Positions 1 through 10,018 of a DNA stretch of 64,000 nucleotides are shown here, one piece after another. The stretch spans positions 17,501 through 81,500 of the forward strand of contig CAUYUJ010018467.1 in assembly GCA_963575745.1 (NCBI GenBank), read 5' to 3'. The DNA comes from Prorocentrum cordatum. Taxonomy: Eukaryota > Sar > Dinophyceae > Prorocentrales > Prorocentraceae. Under the pieces are notes generated by a model that made no database searches, was not told where the DNA came from, and was given only the letters and a program-made list of their open reading frames with translations. The stretch's first letter is position 1. Each line of letters starts with the position of its first letter. Made by a program: the position numbers and the translations under genes.

Positions 1-1660
1 TGCGCCGTCGCTCTCACCCACTCGTAGCAGCTCATCTCGGTGTCGCTGATCGCGTGGGTCTTGGCGCCTGCGTCTGCGTACTGATCGGCTGCCTGGTTGC
101 CTGCCCAGATGCGCCTCGTGATGCCCTTTGCGCGGGCCTCCTGCTCAGTCATGTGGCTGTTGAGGTGGTGCACGCTGATGTCGTTGCGGTCGCCTCCTCG
201 CGCACGGATCGCCTCGCCCAGCTGGTGCCACAAGTCGCCGTTCGTGCAGCCGAGCCCTGTGGTCTCCTCGCGTCGCGCCGCCCAGCCCAGGCAGGTGACC
301 TCGCTGTCGGTCCAGAAGCTGGCCTTGCCCTCCGTGGCGTTGACGAAGCTGATCAGGCTGAAGAGCTCCGCCCTGTTGTTGGTTTGCCTCGGTCCTGGCA
401 GTGGGCCGAATCTGGCGCCCGCGATCCCGTCGGCGTCGTCGCCCTCCTTCAGCAGCGCCCAGCCCCAGCCGCAGCGGCAGTATCTCTCGTCTGCGCTGTA
501 CTCGCCTCCTGAGCCGTCGCCGCAGCCCGTGATCTCGCCGCCGTCGCTGGCGGAGAGCCTGTTGTTGGTGATGCAGGCGCCCACGGTGTGCTCGACGTGT
601 TGGGTGTCGCACTTGGGCGGCGTGGTCCACTTCTTGGGCGTGATGCCTCTGAGCCAGAAGGCGGGGTTCTCCTTGGCCCCCTCGATGGCCCTGCATGCCA
701 AGCCCTCTGTCTTGCGGATGGCCTCGCAGTCGGCTCGGGCCGCACAGTGGCCCCAGATCCTGTGTGCATCATCCTCTGGTCTGCCGCACTCGCGCATGGC
801 CTCCTCGCCGCCGAAGGTCTCGTGCCTGCGCCGCCTCGTCCAGGTGCCTGCACACGCTGCCGTGAGGAGCGCGCCGTACGTGCCGTGGTGCTCCTTCTTG
901 GCGAGCTGGCCGAGGTGCTTCTTAAGGTCGGTCACGTCCGCGCCATATTGTAGCCCTCCGCCGTTGTGGTGCTGCGATGCCGTCTCCCACAGCTGGTCTT
1001 GGATATCCTGCAGGAGCGCGTCCACGATCTCTGTGTAGTCGCCGCCCTGCTCGTCGGTGTTGAACCTCCAGTAGTCCCCCTGCCTGTCGATCCAGACGTC
1101 TGGTCCTCTGGAGTCCCAGCCTACCTCCCACAGCAGGAGGATCAGGCTGGCCAGCGGCCCCTTGCGTGCCTGCCACCTCTTCTCTGCCCTGAGCTTGCGG
1201 AGCTGGAAGTAGATCTTCGGCCAGGCAAGCTTGACCTGTGCTCTGATGTCGGGGCTGCGGGCCCAGACCTCGAACCACGTCTTCAGCTGCGCCTTCACCG
1301 CGGTGATCGCGGGGTCGGCGCCCTCCAGCGCCAGGAACGTGGTGAGGCAGCGGCCTGGCCACGGCCTCCTCGGAGCCTGTGCGTACCTCCTCCTCGCCTT
1401 CTGCCGCGCCCAGGGTGCCATGCCGTGCACCGTCGCGCCGTACATGTAGGAGGCCACCGCTCCTTGGTGCAGAATGCCTCTCCCCCGCCGCAGCCTGAGC
1501 CTCCTGAGCTTCTTGCCCACGTGGCCGCAGCGCGTGAAGGCGTGCTTCGTCCTCTTTCTGTGGGTGCCCCTTTTCAGCGTGCCTCTTGCGCCTCGGTCAA
1601 TCCCCAGGTCGCGGCCCTCAGTGACGGCCTGGACGGGGAGGTTCACCTTGCGCAGCGCCT
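1..1660 (-). pseudogene. LINE ORF2 continuation: Cys/His segment and RNase H domain
   Basis: After a one-base shift near 1650 the minus strand stays open to the window edge in a second frame. It begins LRKVNLPVQAVTEGRD, contains a Cys/His stretch (ECGRPEDDAHRIWGHC) near 740-800, then an RNase HI domain. The acidic residues are all visible: Asp in CGDGSGGEY, Glu in TNNRAELFSL, Asp in FWTDSEV, and Asp in GNQAADQYAD. A His-containing loop (VHHLNSHMTEQE) is also kept. RNase H degrades the RNA template during reverse transcription. The intact chemistry beside a single shift suggests either recent inactivation or an assembly error. Confidence 0.85.
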
Positions 1661-4600
1661 GCTGTGGTGGTGCGGTAGTTGGTGCTGAAGATGTCGGTCT
1701 TGTCCGCGAGCGAGAGTCCCTGTGCTCGTAGACCGTCGCGCAGCCCCACCGTGACCGCCGTCAGCTCCTGCTCGACTGCCTCTGCGCTGCCCAGGATGCG
1801 GATGCTGATGTCGTCGAACCAGGCCCTCGGCAGCGGCGTGGGCAGCGCCTGAGAGGCCTCCAGCAGCCTGCCGATGACGGAGTAGACCACCGTCTTGGCC
1901 AGGTTGTTGGAGTGCCTCGAGCCTGCCAGCAGCGACCTGTCTGCCCAGGTAGGTGTCGAGAAGGCACCTTTCCACCGCAGCACCCTCGTGGCTGAGTGCT
2001 GCAGCAGCATCATCGCCAGCAGGCGGGGGCGGAAGTCCATCCTCAGGCCCGCCTCGATCACGCAGTCGAGCTGAAGGCTGTCGTAGAACTTCTCGATGTC
2101 CGCGAGCAGGTTGTCGTGGAACAGCTGGAGCGCGTCGCAGCACTCGTCGCTGATGACTCTCCTCATCGCCTCGCGCAGGCAGCTGTTGCCCGCCACGGCG
2201 GCGTCCCATTCTCTCTCCTGCTGCTTGGCCCAGCGCCTCACCGCGGGCCTGTGGAGCAACTCCCAGCAGCGCACCATCTGCGGCAGCAGGGCGAGGGCCC
2301 TATCGCCCTTGGCTGGCTTGGGCGTGAGCATCACGATCTCGCACAGCAGCCGCCACGGCCATGCGAGCGCCTGCTCGCATGAGTTGAAGAACTCGACGAT
2401 CCTCTGGCGGCCTTCGGGCGGCAGCCTGCGGATGTCGGAGCACACCAACATGTCAATGCCCTTGCCCTTGTCGGGCTCTCCTCTGAGGGCCTCGTCTAGG
2501 TCCTCGAGCGTCCATTCTGGGGCCGCCTCCGCACGTGCACGCTCCCGTAGTCGCTGGAAAACTTCGGTGTGCTGCTCGTGCTTGAGTCGGTCGCACTTCC
2601 AGATGTCCTGGAACGCCTTCGCTTTCTCGTCGACTATCTTGGTGGGGCAGTCCAGTACCCCATCATGAGTAACAACCTCCTCCTCGCGCCTGGGCGGTGG
2701 CTTCGCGATGCGGTGCAGCACGCCGACGTCTTTTTCAGCCAGCGCAAGCCACTGTCCGAAGGCCCGCGTATTCTCTTGGAGGTCCCTCTTGAGTGCGAGC
2801 CGCTTCTCCTGCTCCGCCTGCTGCGCCATGCCAAGGATCACGTCGGTGTCGACCTTGCTTAAGTCTGTCAGCCTCGCTCTCCAGATCTCTCGGTGTAGCT
2901 TCGCCGTGTCCGATGCCTGGTCGCTGGTGTTCGGGAGGCCGTCGTAGGCAAGGTGTCTGCCTGCGGCCTCTAAGTGCAGCTGCTGCCTCACGTCCCTGTT
3001 CTTCTTGCGCAGCCTCGCCAGCAAGGACAGGGTGTTCTCGGCTCTGCTCCACCAGTCAGCTCTGCGGTTTGCATACCGCTCTCTCCTCTCGTGCTTCTCT
3101 TTGCCTTTGCGCATGGTGAATGCTCTCGGGTCACCTCTGCCGCAGTACTTCGCTCGGTCCAGGGGGTCGATGCGGTAAGCCATGCAGTAGAAGTGCTCCA
3201 TCGTGTTCATGATGGAGGAGAAACTCAGGCTGAGGTCCCTGGAGGCTTGCGTGGTCGCTTGATACGCGGCGCACTTGGTGATGTACTCTGGGGCCTCTTT
3301 CTCCACGGGTGCCTCAGCAGCCATTTCCATCATCTCCCAGAGCTCTCCCATCTCGGTCGTGTCTTCGCCTCTAGTTTCGAGCCGTGGCGACGTTGAACCC
3401 ACCCACGGCGGTGCCGTAGCGGGATTTGCGCTCTGACTCCCGTCGGTGTTGATGTGGCGCTGTGGCGACGCTGAGCCCCCCGTCGGCTCGAGGAGCACCG
3501 AGGGGGGTCTTGCATTCTGACGCCCGACGGTGTCGAAGGTGTGGCGTGCGTTCTGACTGCCAGTGCCCACCATCGGTTCGAAGAGCGCCGAGGTGGGACT
3601 TGCGATCTGACGCCCGTCGGTGTCGATGTTGAGGCGTGCGTTCTGACTGCCAGTGCCCACCGTCGGTTCGAGGAGCGCCGGGGTGGGTCTTGCGATCTGA
3701 CGCCGGGTGGGGTCGAAGATGCTTTCGCCAGAGTTTGCAAAACTTACGCGCGACGATGAACCCACGGACGGCTCGAGGCGCACCGTCGTGGGATTTGAAG
3801 CGTTCTGACTCACTGGCGACGTGTAGCTCGGCTCCAGGTCCTGGCCGAACTCGTCGCACATCCTGATTGCCTCGGCCTCGTCCTCGGGGTCCAGGTCGGC
3901 GAACACGTCGACCTCATCGTCGTCCATTTGGTGCCTGCACTCCTCGTGCACGTGGGCCTCTGCGCCGTCTCTGCCTGGTCCCCCGTGCCCGCCCAGAGAC
4001 TCTAGGCCGACGGAGCAGGGGGGGCGAGGTGGGGACGGGGGCCTGGGCGCCGCGCCCTGGCCGACCTCGTCGTGCACGGTGGTCGGGAAGCTGGCCCAGC
4101 CTGCGACTGGGGAGAGTGCCTCCCAGCGCTCGTCGTCCAGCTCCTCCACGTGCTTGCCGCCGATCGCCATGGTCTGGGATCCAGCAGCGGTGGCCTCGGC
4201 CTCCTCTTTGGCCTTGGCCTGCAGTCGTCTCTTAGTTCTCTTGCTCTGCGGGTTGGGCGCCTTGCCCTTCCGCGGCGGGTGCGGGAACGCCTTCGGCAGG
4301 TTGAGCGTCCTACACTGCGTCGCGAGTCCCTGTCCTCGAATTGTGAACTTCAGTCCGATGTGTGGCTTCCACGGTACGTCGTAGACGCCTTCGACTCCTG
4401 CGATCAGCTTGCTGCCTGCGTCGTTCGTCATCGCGAAGTCGATGTGGGAGGGCTCCTGCTCCGCGAGGAAGCAGGTGTGCTGGTCCTCAGGCAATGAGAT
4501 GATGGCGCTCGCGCCCATCACCTTTGGCCAGCCCGTCGCCCAGAACGTCTTCGGGTCTGTGTTGAAGTCGCCGCACACCACCCACGCCCCTTGCAGCGTC

Positions 4601-5142
4601 TTGAGGAACGCGGCGAGCGCGGTGAGCTTGCGGCTGTTGATGCCGTCGGTCAGCGACCTGTTGCAGTCCAGGTACAGGCTGACGACGGTGAGCGTAGTGC
4701 CCTTCAGGTGCCAGGTGACTGGTGTCCAGTCGCACATGTCGAAGCCTTCTGCTCGGTCGGCGCCTCGTCGAACGTCAGCTGTGGCATTCGAGACCTGCCG
4801 AGCTCTGGCCAAGTGTCTGAAGCTGGTGACGCGCAAGTGCCCCTTGGAGATGACAGCCGTGCCCCCGCAGCAGCCTTTCTCCGAGCGCGTACTAGCTCTC
4901 GCCGCGGTGCAAGTAGCCCTGAACCCCATTTTGCAAAGGTCCTGCTCCGCGTCGTCTAACTGTGAGCGCGGTACGTGCATCTCTTGCAGCGCCAGCATGT
5001 CGAAGCCGTTGCCTCCGATGCCCTGCTGCAGCAACCACAGCCGTGCTGTGGGTCCCCAGGTCGAGATGTTGGCGCAGAAGAGGGTGCGCTCATGGGCGGT
5101 GGCGTCGCCAACGAGATGCCGCCGTCGCCCTCGCGCGCGCCC
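1618..5142 (-). CDS. LINE ORF2: endonuclease plus reverse transcriptase
   Basis: The frame is open from just after the ORF1 stop (5142) to 1618. No ATG is obvious at its head; counting from an in-frame TTG at 5034 gives 1138 residues. The endonuclease/exonuclease/phosphatase domain fills about residues 1-230: catalytic Glu18 in LALQEMHV, GDFNTD at 155-160, HIDF at 197-200 and the final His near 225. A variable linker with four 30-residue repeats follows. The RT domain is C-terminal: motif A LLADIEKFYD at about 976-985 and motif C with FDD at about 1073. It nicks target DNA and primes cDNA synthesis in the nucleus. The frame ends early: a one-base shift near 1650 moves the reading into the RNase H frame. 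Confidence 0.9.
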   Translation of the reverse strand, partial: GRARGRRRHLVGDATAHERTLFCANISTWGPTARLWLLQQGIGGNGFDMLALQEMHVPRSQLDDAEQDLCKMGFRATCTAARASTRSEKGCCGGTAVISKGHLRVTSFRHLARARQVSNATADVRRGADRAEGFDMCDWTPVTWHLKGTTLTVVSLYLDCNRSLTDGINSRKLTALAAFLKTLQGAWVVCGDFNTDPKTFWATGWPKVMGASAIISLPEDQHTCFLAEQEPSHIDFAMTNDAGSKLIAGVEGVYDVPWKPHIGLKFTIRGQGLATQCRTLNLPKAFPHPPRKGKAPNPQSKRTKRRLQAKAKEEAEATAAGSQTMAIGGKHVEELDDERWEALSPVAGWASFPTTVHDEVGQGAAPRPPSPPRPPCSVGLESLGGHGGPGRDGAEAHVHEECRHQMDDDEVDVFADLDPEDEAEAIRMCDEFGQDLEPSYTSPVSQNASNPTTVRLEPSVGSSSRVSFANSGESIFDPTRRQIARPTPALLEPTVGTGSQNARLNIDTDGRQIASPTSALFEPMVGTGSQNARHTFDTVGRQNARPPSVLLEPTGGSASPQRHINTDGSQSANPATAPPWVGSTSPRLETRGEDTTEMGELWEMMEMAAEAPVEKEAPEYITKCAAYQATTQASRDLSLSFSSIMNTMEHFYCMAYRIDPLDRAKYCGRGDPRAFTMRKGKEKHERRERYANRRADWWSRAENTLSLLARLRKKNRDVRQQLHLEAAGRHLAYDGLPNTSDQASDTAKLHREIWRARLTDLSKVDTDVILGMAQQAEQEKRLALKRDLQENTRAFGQWLALAEKDVGVLHRIAKPPPRREEEVVTHDGVLDCPTKIVDEKAKAFQDIWKCDRLKHEQHTEVFQRLRERARAEAAPEWTLEDLDEALRGEPDKGKGIDMLVCSDIRRLPPEGRQRIVEFFNSCEQALAWPWRLLCEIVMLTPKPAKGDRALALLPQMVRCWELLHRPAVRRWAKQQEREWDAAVAGNSCLREAMRRVISDECCDALQLFHDNLLADIEKFYDSLQLDCVIEAGLRMDFRPRLLAMMLLQHSATRVLRWKGAFSTPTWADRSLLAGSRHSNNLAKTVVYSVIGRLLEASQALPTPLPRAWFDDISIRILGSAEAVEQELTAVTVGLRDGLRAQGLSLADKTDIFSTNYRTTTAGAAQGEPPRPGRH

Positions 5143-5949
5143 CTAGTGCGTCGTGGGGCTGGTGGCCCCCGTCGCACTCTGCGCCGCCGCCGCACGCCTG
5201 CTGGCCAGGAAAGCCTCCTCGGCGGCGCCCTGGGCGGGGCTTGCGGCATCTGGTGCCGCCGCCGCAGCCGCTGGGGGCGCTGCCTCGGGGGGCCTCGGGC
5301 CTGGCGCTGCAGGTTCTCCAGTGGCCAGCTTCCTCTTCTTGGCCTCCTGCTTGATCACCTGCCGCTTCTCGATCGCGGCTGCTTTGGCTTTCGCCAGGTG
5401 CTCGCGCAGGTGGCCCTGGAACTGCTTAGCGTTGTCCTGCATCTGCTTGACGACCTGGGCCTTAGCCTCCTCGACTTGCTTCTTAGCTTCCTCATCTAAG
5501 TCGTCGTCGTCCAGCGCGAACTCCTTACTGATGTCCGCTGCCAGCGGTCCTTCGGTCAGCTCGTCAAGCTGTCCCGACACCAGCTGCTCGATGATGCCCG
5601 CCGTGGGAGCCTGCTTTCCCTCCTGGTGGATCGCATCGCACTCCGCTTCGGCCTGCAAGACTGCGCTGGCCTTCTCCTCCAGCAGCTCGCGCGCCTTGCG
5701 CGCCTCCTCCTCTGCTTTCTGCTTCGCCGCGAACGCCTGCGAGTACTGCCGCTGCGCCGTCTGCAGTGCTCGCGCTGCGGCTGCCATCCTCTCAGCTCTC
5801 GGCTTCTGCGGGGCCGTCGGCTTGGCCGACTGCAGGGCCGATGTCGCCACCTCGATCTGCTTGGTGATCGTCTCGCTGCCCTCGATCTGCAACTGGCCGA
5901 GGGAGGCGGTGATGAGCTGCAGCGCCTGCGCCAGCTGCTCGGGGCCCCG
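5143..5949 (-). CDS. LINE ORF1: coiled-coil nucleic-acid-binding protein
   Basis: An open frame follows the Lys-coding poly(A) tract and ends at TAG 5145-5143. It starts KRGPEQLAQALQLIT and is rich in Ala, Gln, Glu and Lys with long predicted helices (for example AKQKAEEEARKARELLEEKA), as expected for a trimeric coiled-coil ORF1. The C-terminus turns to a basic patch (KRQVIKQEAKKRKLA) and a Pro/Ala tail. No ATG starts this stretch; translation probably begins upstream in the Cys-containing part beyond the homopolymer. ORF2 lies in the same frame directly after the single TAG. Function by analogy: packages the element RNA into a ribonucleoprotein. Confidence 0.65.
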   Translation of the reverse strand, partial: RGPEQLAQALQLITASLGQLQIEGSETITKQIEVATSALQSAKPTAPQKPRAERMAAAARALQTAQRQYSQAFAAKQKAEEEARKARELLEEKASAVLQAEAECDAIHQEGKQAPTAGIIEQLVSGQLDELTEGPLAADISKEFALDDDDLDEEAKKQVEEAKAQVVKQMQDNAKQFQGHLREHLAKAKAAAIEKRQVIKQEAKKRKLATGEPAAPGPRPPEAAPPAAAAAAPDAASPAQGAAEEAFLASRRAAAAQSATGATSPTTH

Positions 5950-6250
<301 letters not shown>

Positions 6251-6500
6251 GGCCCTGGCCGCTGCCTGCTGCACTCCGCCTCCCAGCGCTGGCGCTGCTG
6301 CCGCACCTCCTCCTGGTCGCCGCCTACCCCGTGGGCCCTTGGGCTCTTCGCTATGGCAACATCTTTTGCAGATCCCGCAGCGGTAGTCCATAGCCTCCAA
6401 CTATGATTCCACCACCACTGTCCGCAGGACTTGCATACGGTGTAGTCGGCTGAGCGTCCCATGCTGCTGGCCGACGTCGGGGGCGTGCTGCCGTGGTGCT
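6251..6500 (-). pseudogene. Probable N-terminal Cys-rich part of LINE ORF1
   Basis: One minus frame reads YTVCKSCGQWWWNHSW; a neighbouring frame reads YRCGICKRCC a few codons later. Two Cys pairs of the CxxC type would make a zinc-binding unit if the frames were joined, so a one-base shift near 6400 is likely. A Lys/Gln-rich run leads straight into the poly(A) tract. The match to a zinc-ribbon-like ORF1 head is my inference. Confidence 0.45.
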
Positions 6501-6739
6501 GGCTCAGCAGCTGGAACTGCAGCCTCGCCCTGAGGTCGCGGCGCGCCTGGGCACGCTCGCGGCGCTCTCGCCTGTGCCAGGCGGGCGAGCGCTCGCGCGT
6601 CGCCGTCCTGTCGGCGCCGCCGCCGCCTCCTCCTCGCTGGACGCGCCGCCTGGCGGCGCTGGGGGCCCCGATGGCGCGGGCCCGCGTGCGCCCGCCGCGG
6701 GGCAAACGGCACGCGCGGGGCCTCGCTGCGGAGCCACCT

Positions 6740-6855
6740 GAAGGAGGAGGGGGAGGGGGAGGGGGAGGAGGAGGAGGAGGAGGAGGAGGAGGAGGAGGAG
6801 GAGGAGGAGGAGGAGGAGGAGGAGGAGAGGGAGGAGGAGAGGGAGGAGGGAGGAG
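6740..6855. repeat. (GGA)n microsatellite
   Basis: Almost pure GGA/GAG repeats on the plus strand. One of at least nine GGA/TCC tracts in the window. Long Pro, Ser, Arg or Gly reading frames over it are simply the repeat translated. Confidence 0.95.
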
Positions 6856-6859
6856 CGCG

Positions 6860-7340
6860 ACGACCTGCACCTGCCCCCGAGGCAGCCCGCACGTGTGCGA
6901 CCTGCGCTGTTCCCAGACCCCCTCGAATCATGACAGAAATCACAACGGAATGTTTTCAACATTCTCGGCCTCTGGGGGCCCCTACCGAGCCTCGGGACCG
7001 TCAAAAAACTGCTCAGGATGAAAAACTTGTCCCTGGAAACGGGTCGAGACCTCTGGGGATCGACGTTTTGAAAAAATCCGCCGACACTGTCGGCGTGTGT
7101 GAAGGGCTTGTCTGTTTAAGACGCCGTCTCCGTCTGACGTCGTCTCCGTCGTCCCCTTTCCCTGCACCCCCCTCCTCAAGCTTGTCAGCGAGAGAGTAAT
7201 TAAGCAATGTCGGAATCGAGTCGAAGGTAGGCCCCTTCCCTTTGATCCCCTCCCCGTCGGGGGGGGGTCTCCGGAGGGGGGGTCCTTGGAGGGGTAGGGG
7301 GAGGGGTCACATACGCATTCCCCCCTGGGAGTCCCGGGAC
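6860..7340. other. No gene seen
   Basis: A stretch with G- and C-runs near 7230-7320. No conserved coding signal, RNA gene or clear repeat array was recognised. Confidence 0.6.
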
Positions 7341-7985
7341 CTCAGGAAGTACCAAGACAGGCCACGAGTGCCCCAAGAGGCCCCCGAGACGGTCCAAGAG
7401 GGCACCCAATCGCCAAACGATCGATCCAACACGCTATCACGTCCTCCAGACTGCCCAAGGGGCCTCCATTACGCCCAAGAAGACTCCAAGAGTACTCCCC
7501 GGAGGTTCCCAAGAGGCGAAATTGGTTGATGTTCCTCGAATGTTTTCTATTAAACATGTTTTCGGCGTTCTCGCCTTTTTCCTCTTCCCGCCGCTCAAAG
7601 ACGGCCCAAAAGGCCCCCAAGATCGCCCCAAGACGCCCAAGAGGCCACACAGAGGGCCCCAAAACAGCCCAAGAGGACCCCAAGACAGCCCAAAACAGAC
7701 TGCCATAGAGGCCCCGAAGACGGCTCCACGAGCGTTCCCAGACGGGGGACCTTAACGGAAAATTCGAGCCCAGGAGGCCCCAAGAGGCTCCCAGGAGGCC
7801 CCAAGAGGCTCCCAAGAGGCCCAAAGAGGCTCACAAGAGGTCCCCAGGAAGGCCGAAGAAACCCCCACGAGGCTCCTAAGAGGTCCCCCGGAGTCTCCCA
7901 TGAGGCCCCATAACTCATTCCCAGAGACCCCCGAGAGTCTTCCGAGGAGACCCCAAGAAACAGTCAGGCATCCCTGAGAACTCTG
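7340..7985. repeat. Degenerate CCAAGAGGCCCC tandem repeat
   Basis: Short units of about 11-13 bp built on CCAAGAGGCCCC and CCCAGGAGGCCC recur, most densely from 7590 to 7720 and 7760 to 7920. A second copy of the family lies at 46120-46260 in the same orientation. No protein is supported. Confidence 0.8.
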
Positions 7986-7991
7986 GCCCAC

Positions 7992-8045
7992 ATCAGCGTC
8001 GTCGTCGTCGTCGTCGCCGCCGCCGCCGCCGCTGTTGTCGTCGTC
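7992..8045. repeat. (CGT)n/(CGC)n trinucleotide tract
   Basis: GTCGTCGTC passing into GCCGCCGCC. On the minus strand it would read as Asp- or Arg-rich residues; no gene context supports coding. Confidence 0.85.
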
Positions 8046-10018
8046 CCCCTTCAGGGTCGGCGGCACCTTCCGTAAGGCCTTCGCTGACGTCGGGACTCTC
8101 GGACACTGGTTCTTCTGTTTCGCGCTCCAGCCATTCGACAGGTGCCTCTGCGCCGTGCACACTGATAGCACTCGCGCACAAGGACTGCATGTTATGAGCG
8201 CGGTTTCCCATCCCCCGCCCCATCTGCCCCCGCCGCATCCGCTTTGTGCCTCAATTCGCCTCGGAGCGCCCCTCCATTGCTCTAACGCTACTTGAGTCAA
8301 GCGGCCGCAGATGAAGCAATGTGCGCCGTGCTGTGGGTTCGCGTGAACGGAAAGCCACACACCGTAAGCGAGATGGCACTTACATGCGTACATCGATGCA
8401 GGGACTCCGACTTGCATGCGCGCAAACGTGTGGACATCAACAAGCAAAACGTCCGAGTATGTACATCAATGCACATGTTTCTACGCAGGATGAAAAGAAC
8501 GCTGTACCCACGCACACATCTAAACACGCAGCGGCCGGTAGGCTGCTATCTCTTGACCAGCCGGGAGCAAGCGAGTCAGACGGATCCTGGCGTGCCAAAA
8601 AACTGCGAAATGGTCCCGAACACTCGAGCACAAAACAATTCCCAATTCCTCGCAATAACATTCAATATCGAATCGGAAAATCGGATCACTCGGGACGTGC
8701 GTCGGATCGGGCCGCATCGGCGCGGAGCCCAACTCGAAGTGGATCGGCAGCTCCAGGATGCACAATCACGCCATGCAAACATCGGGCCGGTCGAAATCGA
8801 AACGGATCGATCGGATCGAAAGGGATACTGTCCTGGCGCCCACAAGACAATCCTTCGAGACCTCCAGATCTCACCAGCTCAAGCGCTGCTTGTGAAAGTT
8901 TGCAGGTCTAAGTAGCACACTGTGATGTAGAGATGGAGAACAAACAGAGAGATGTATAATGCCACAGTAAGGTACGAATCCCTGCTGGCAACGCTCGGAT
9001 GTCCTTCGACACGGCGGAGTCAAAGATGTTTGCCAGCCGCGGGACGATGCTAAACTTCTCCTCGCCGGCCACGGGCGATTGTGTCAGCAAAACACCGCGG
9101 GAACGCAAACCATCACATGATATCTTGTATGGGGGTGAGTTCAGGCTTCGTGACCCAATCCAACGGAAAGAAGGGAGCAAACGATAGGCAACCAACCGTG
9201 AACAATACCCGTGCATGTCGGATTTCTGAAACACCGGCGGGGTTCAAACTTTGAAACGGTGTGGGCGTTGCTGGGGAGGCCGATTACAAGGTATGAGGGC
9301 GTGTCAAAGGCCACCTGCTTTCCGAGAATGTCTCCCCAAAGCGCCAATGCGTTCTGGAAGAAGAAGACAAGGAGGACCAATACTTGCGGGTGGCATGGGT
9401 GCAAGGAGAGAATAAGGCGGCATTGACAAGAACATATCGGCGATCCTTTTCTCCTTTTCAATGTGCTGTCCCGCGCGCGCTGTAAGCCAGAATGGAAGCG
9501 GGCGCGCGCGCGGGTTCCTATTCGAGCCGGGGCTACCGGGCAATGGACAATGTCCCTCCGCAGCTCTTTGGCCACAAGAAAGGCCAGCCGCAATGAAGCG
9601 CCAGAGCATTCACAACGCGGACTCAGCAATGGATCGATGCCCGGCACAACTCGCCAATGGCTCCGGAATCCGAGCCCGAAGGGCATGTCGAGGAACCTGA
9701 GGAGACCAATCGGCTCGTCTGTGGTCAACCCGTACGTGGGATGATATGACCATGACAGAAGTCGCAAATCGCGACGGCACCCAATGGCAGGCATACCTTA
9801 AAAACAAACTCCTTCACTAATGTGGCGTCGCCGGCCGATGTTGCTTGACACCCGGGATCCGGGTGCTGCTCGTGGGGGCCCGGCGCAGATCGTGCCCAGA
9901 GCGCGCTCAAGCAGCAGCGCTGATCGCACCTTCCATCCAGGCTCGCTCCCTGGAACGCATTCGACACACTGCATGCGTGACCGTTTGCCTTCGGCACTCA
10001 CTGGTCCTTTGGACATCC
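8045..10018. other. Intergenic; no gene supported, one dispersed repeat copy
   Basis: Many short open frames exist on both strands but none shows a recognisable domain or a single-frame bias. A minus-strand stretch near 8950-9110 (KFSIVPRLANIFDSAV) has an ordinary protein-like composition and might be a decayed fragment. The part at 8663-8800 shares a dispersed repeat with 17715-17850. Confidence 0.5.
8663..8800 (+). repeat. Dispersed repeat family, copy 1
   Basis: Starts with CAATATCGAATCGGA and continues with an ACGTGCGT(C/G)GGATCGG block and an ATCGGCNCGGA block. The same order and spacing occur at 17715-17850. Identity is partial, so this is an old dispersed family. Confidence 0.65.
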
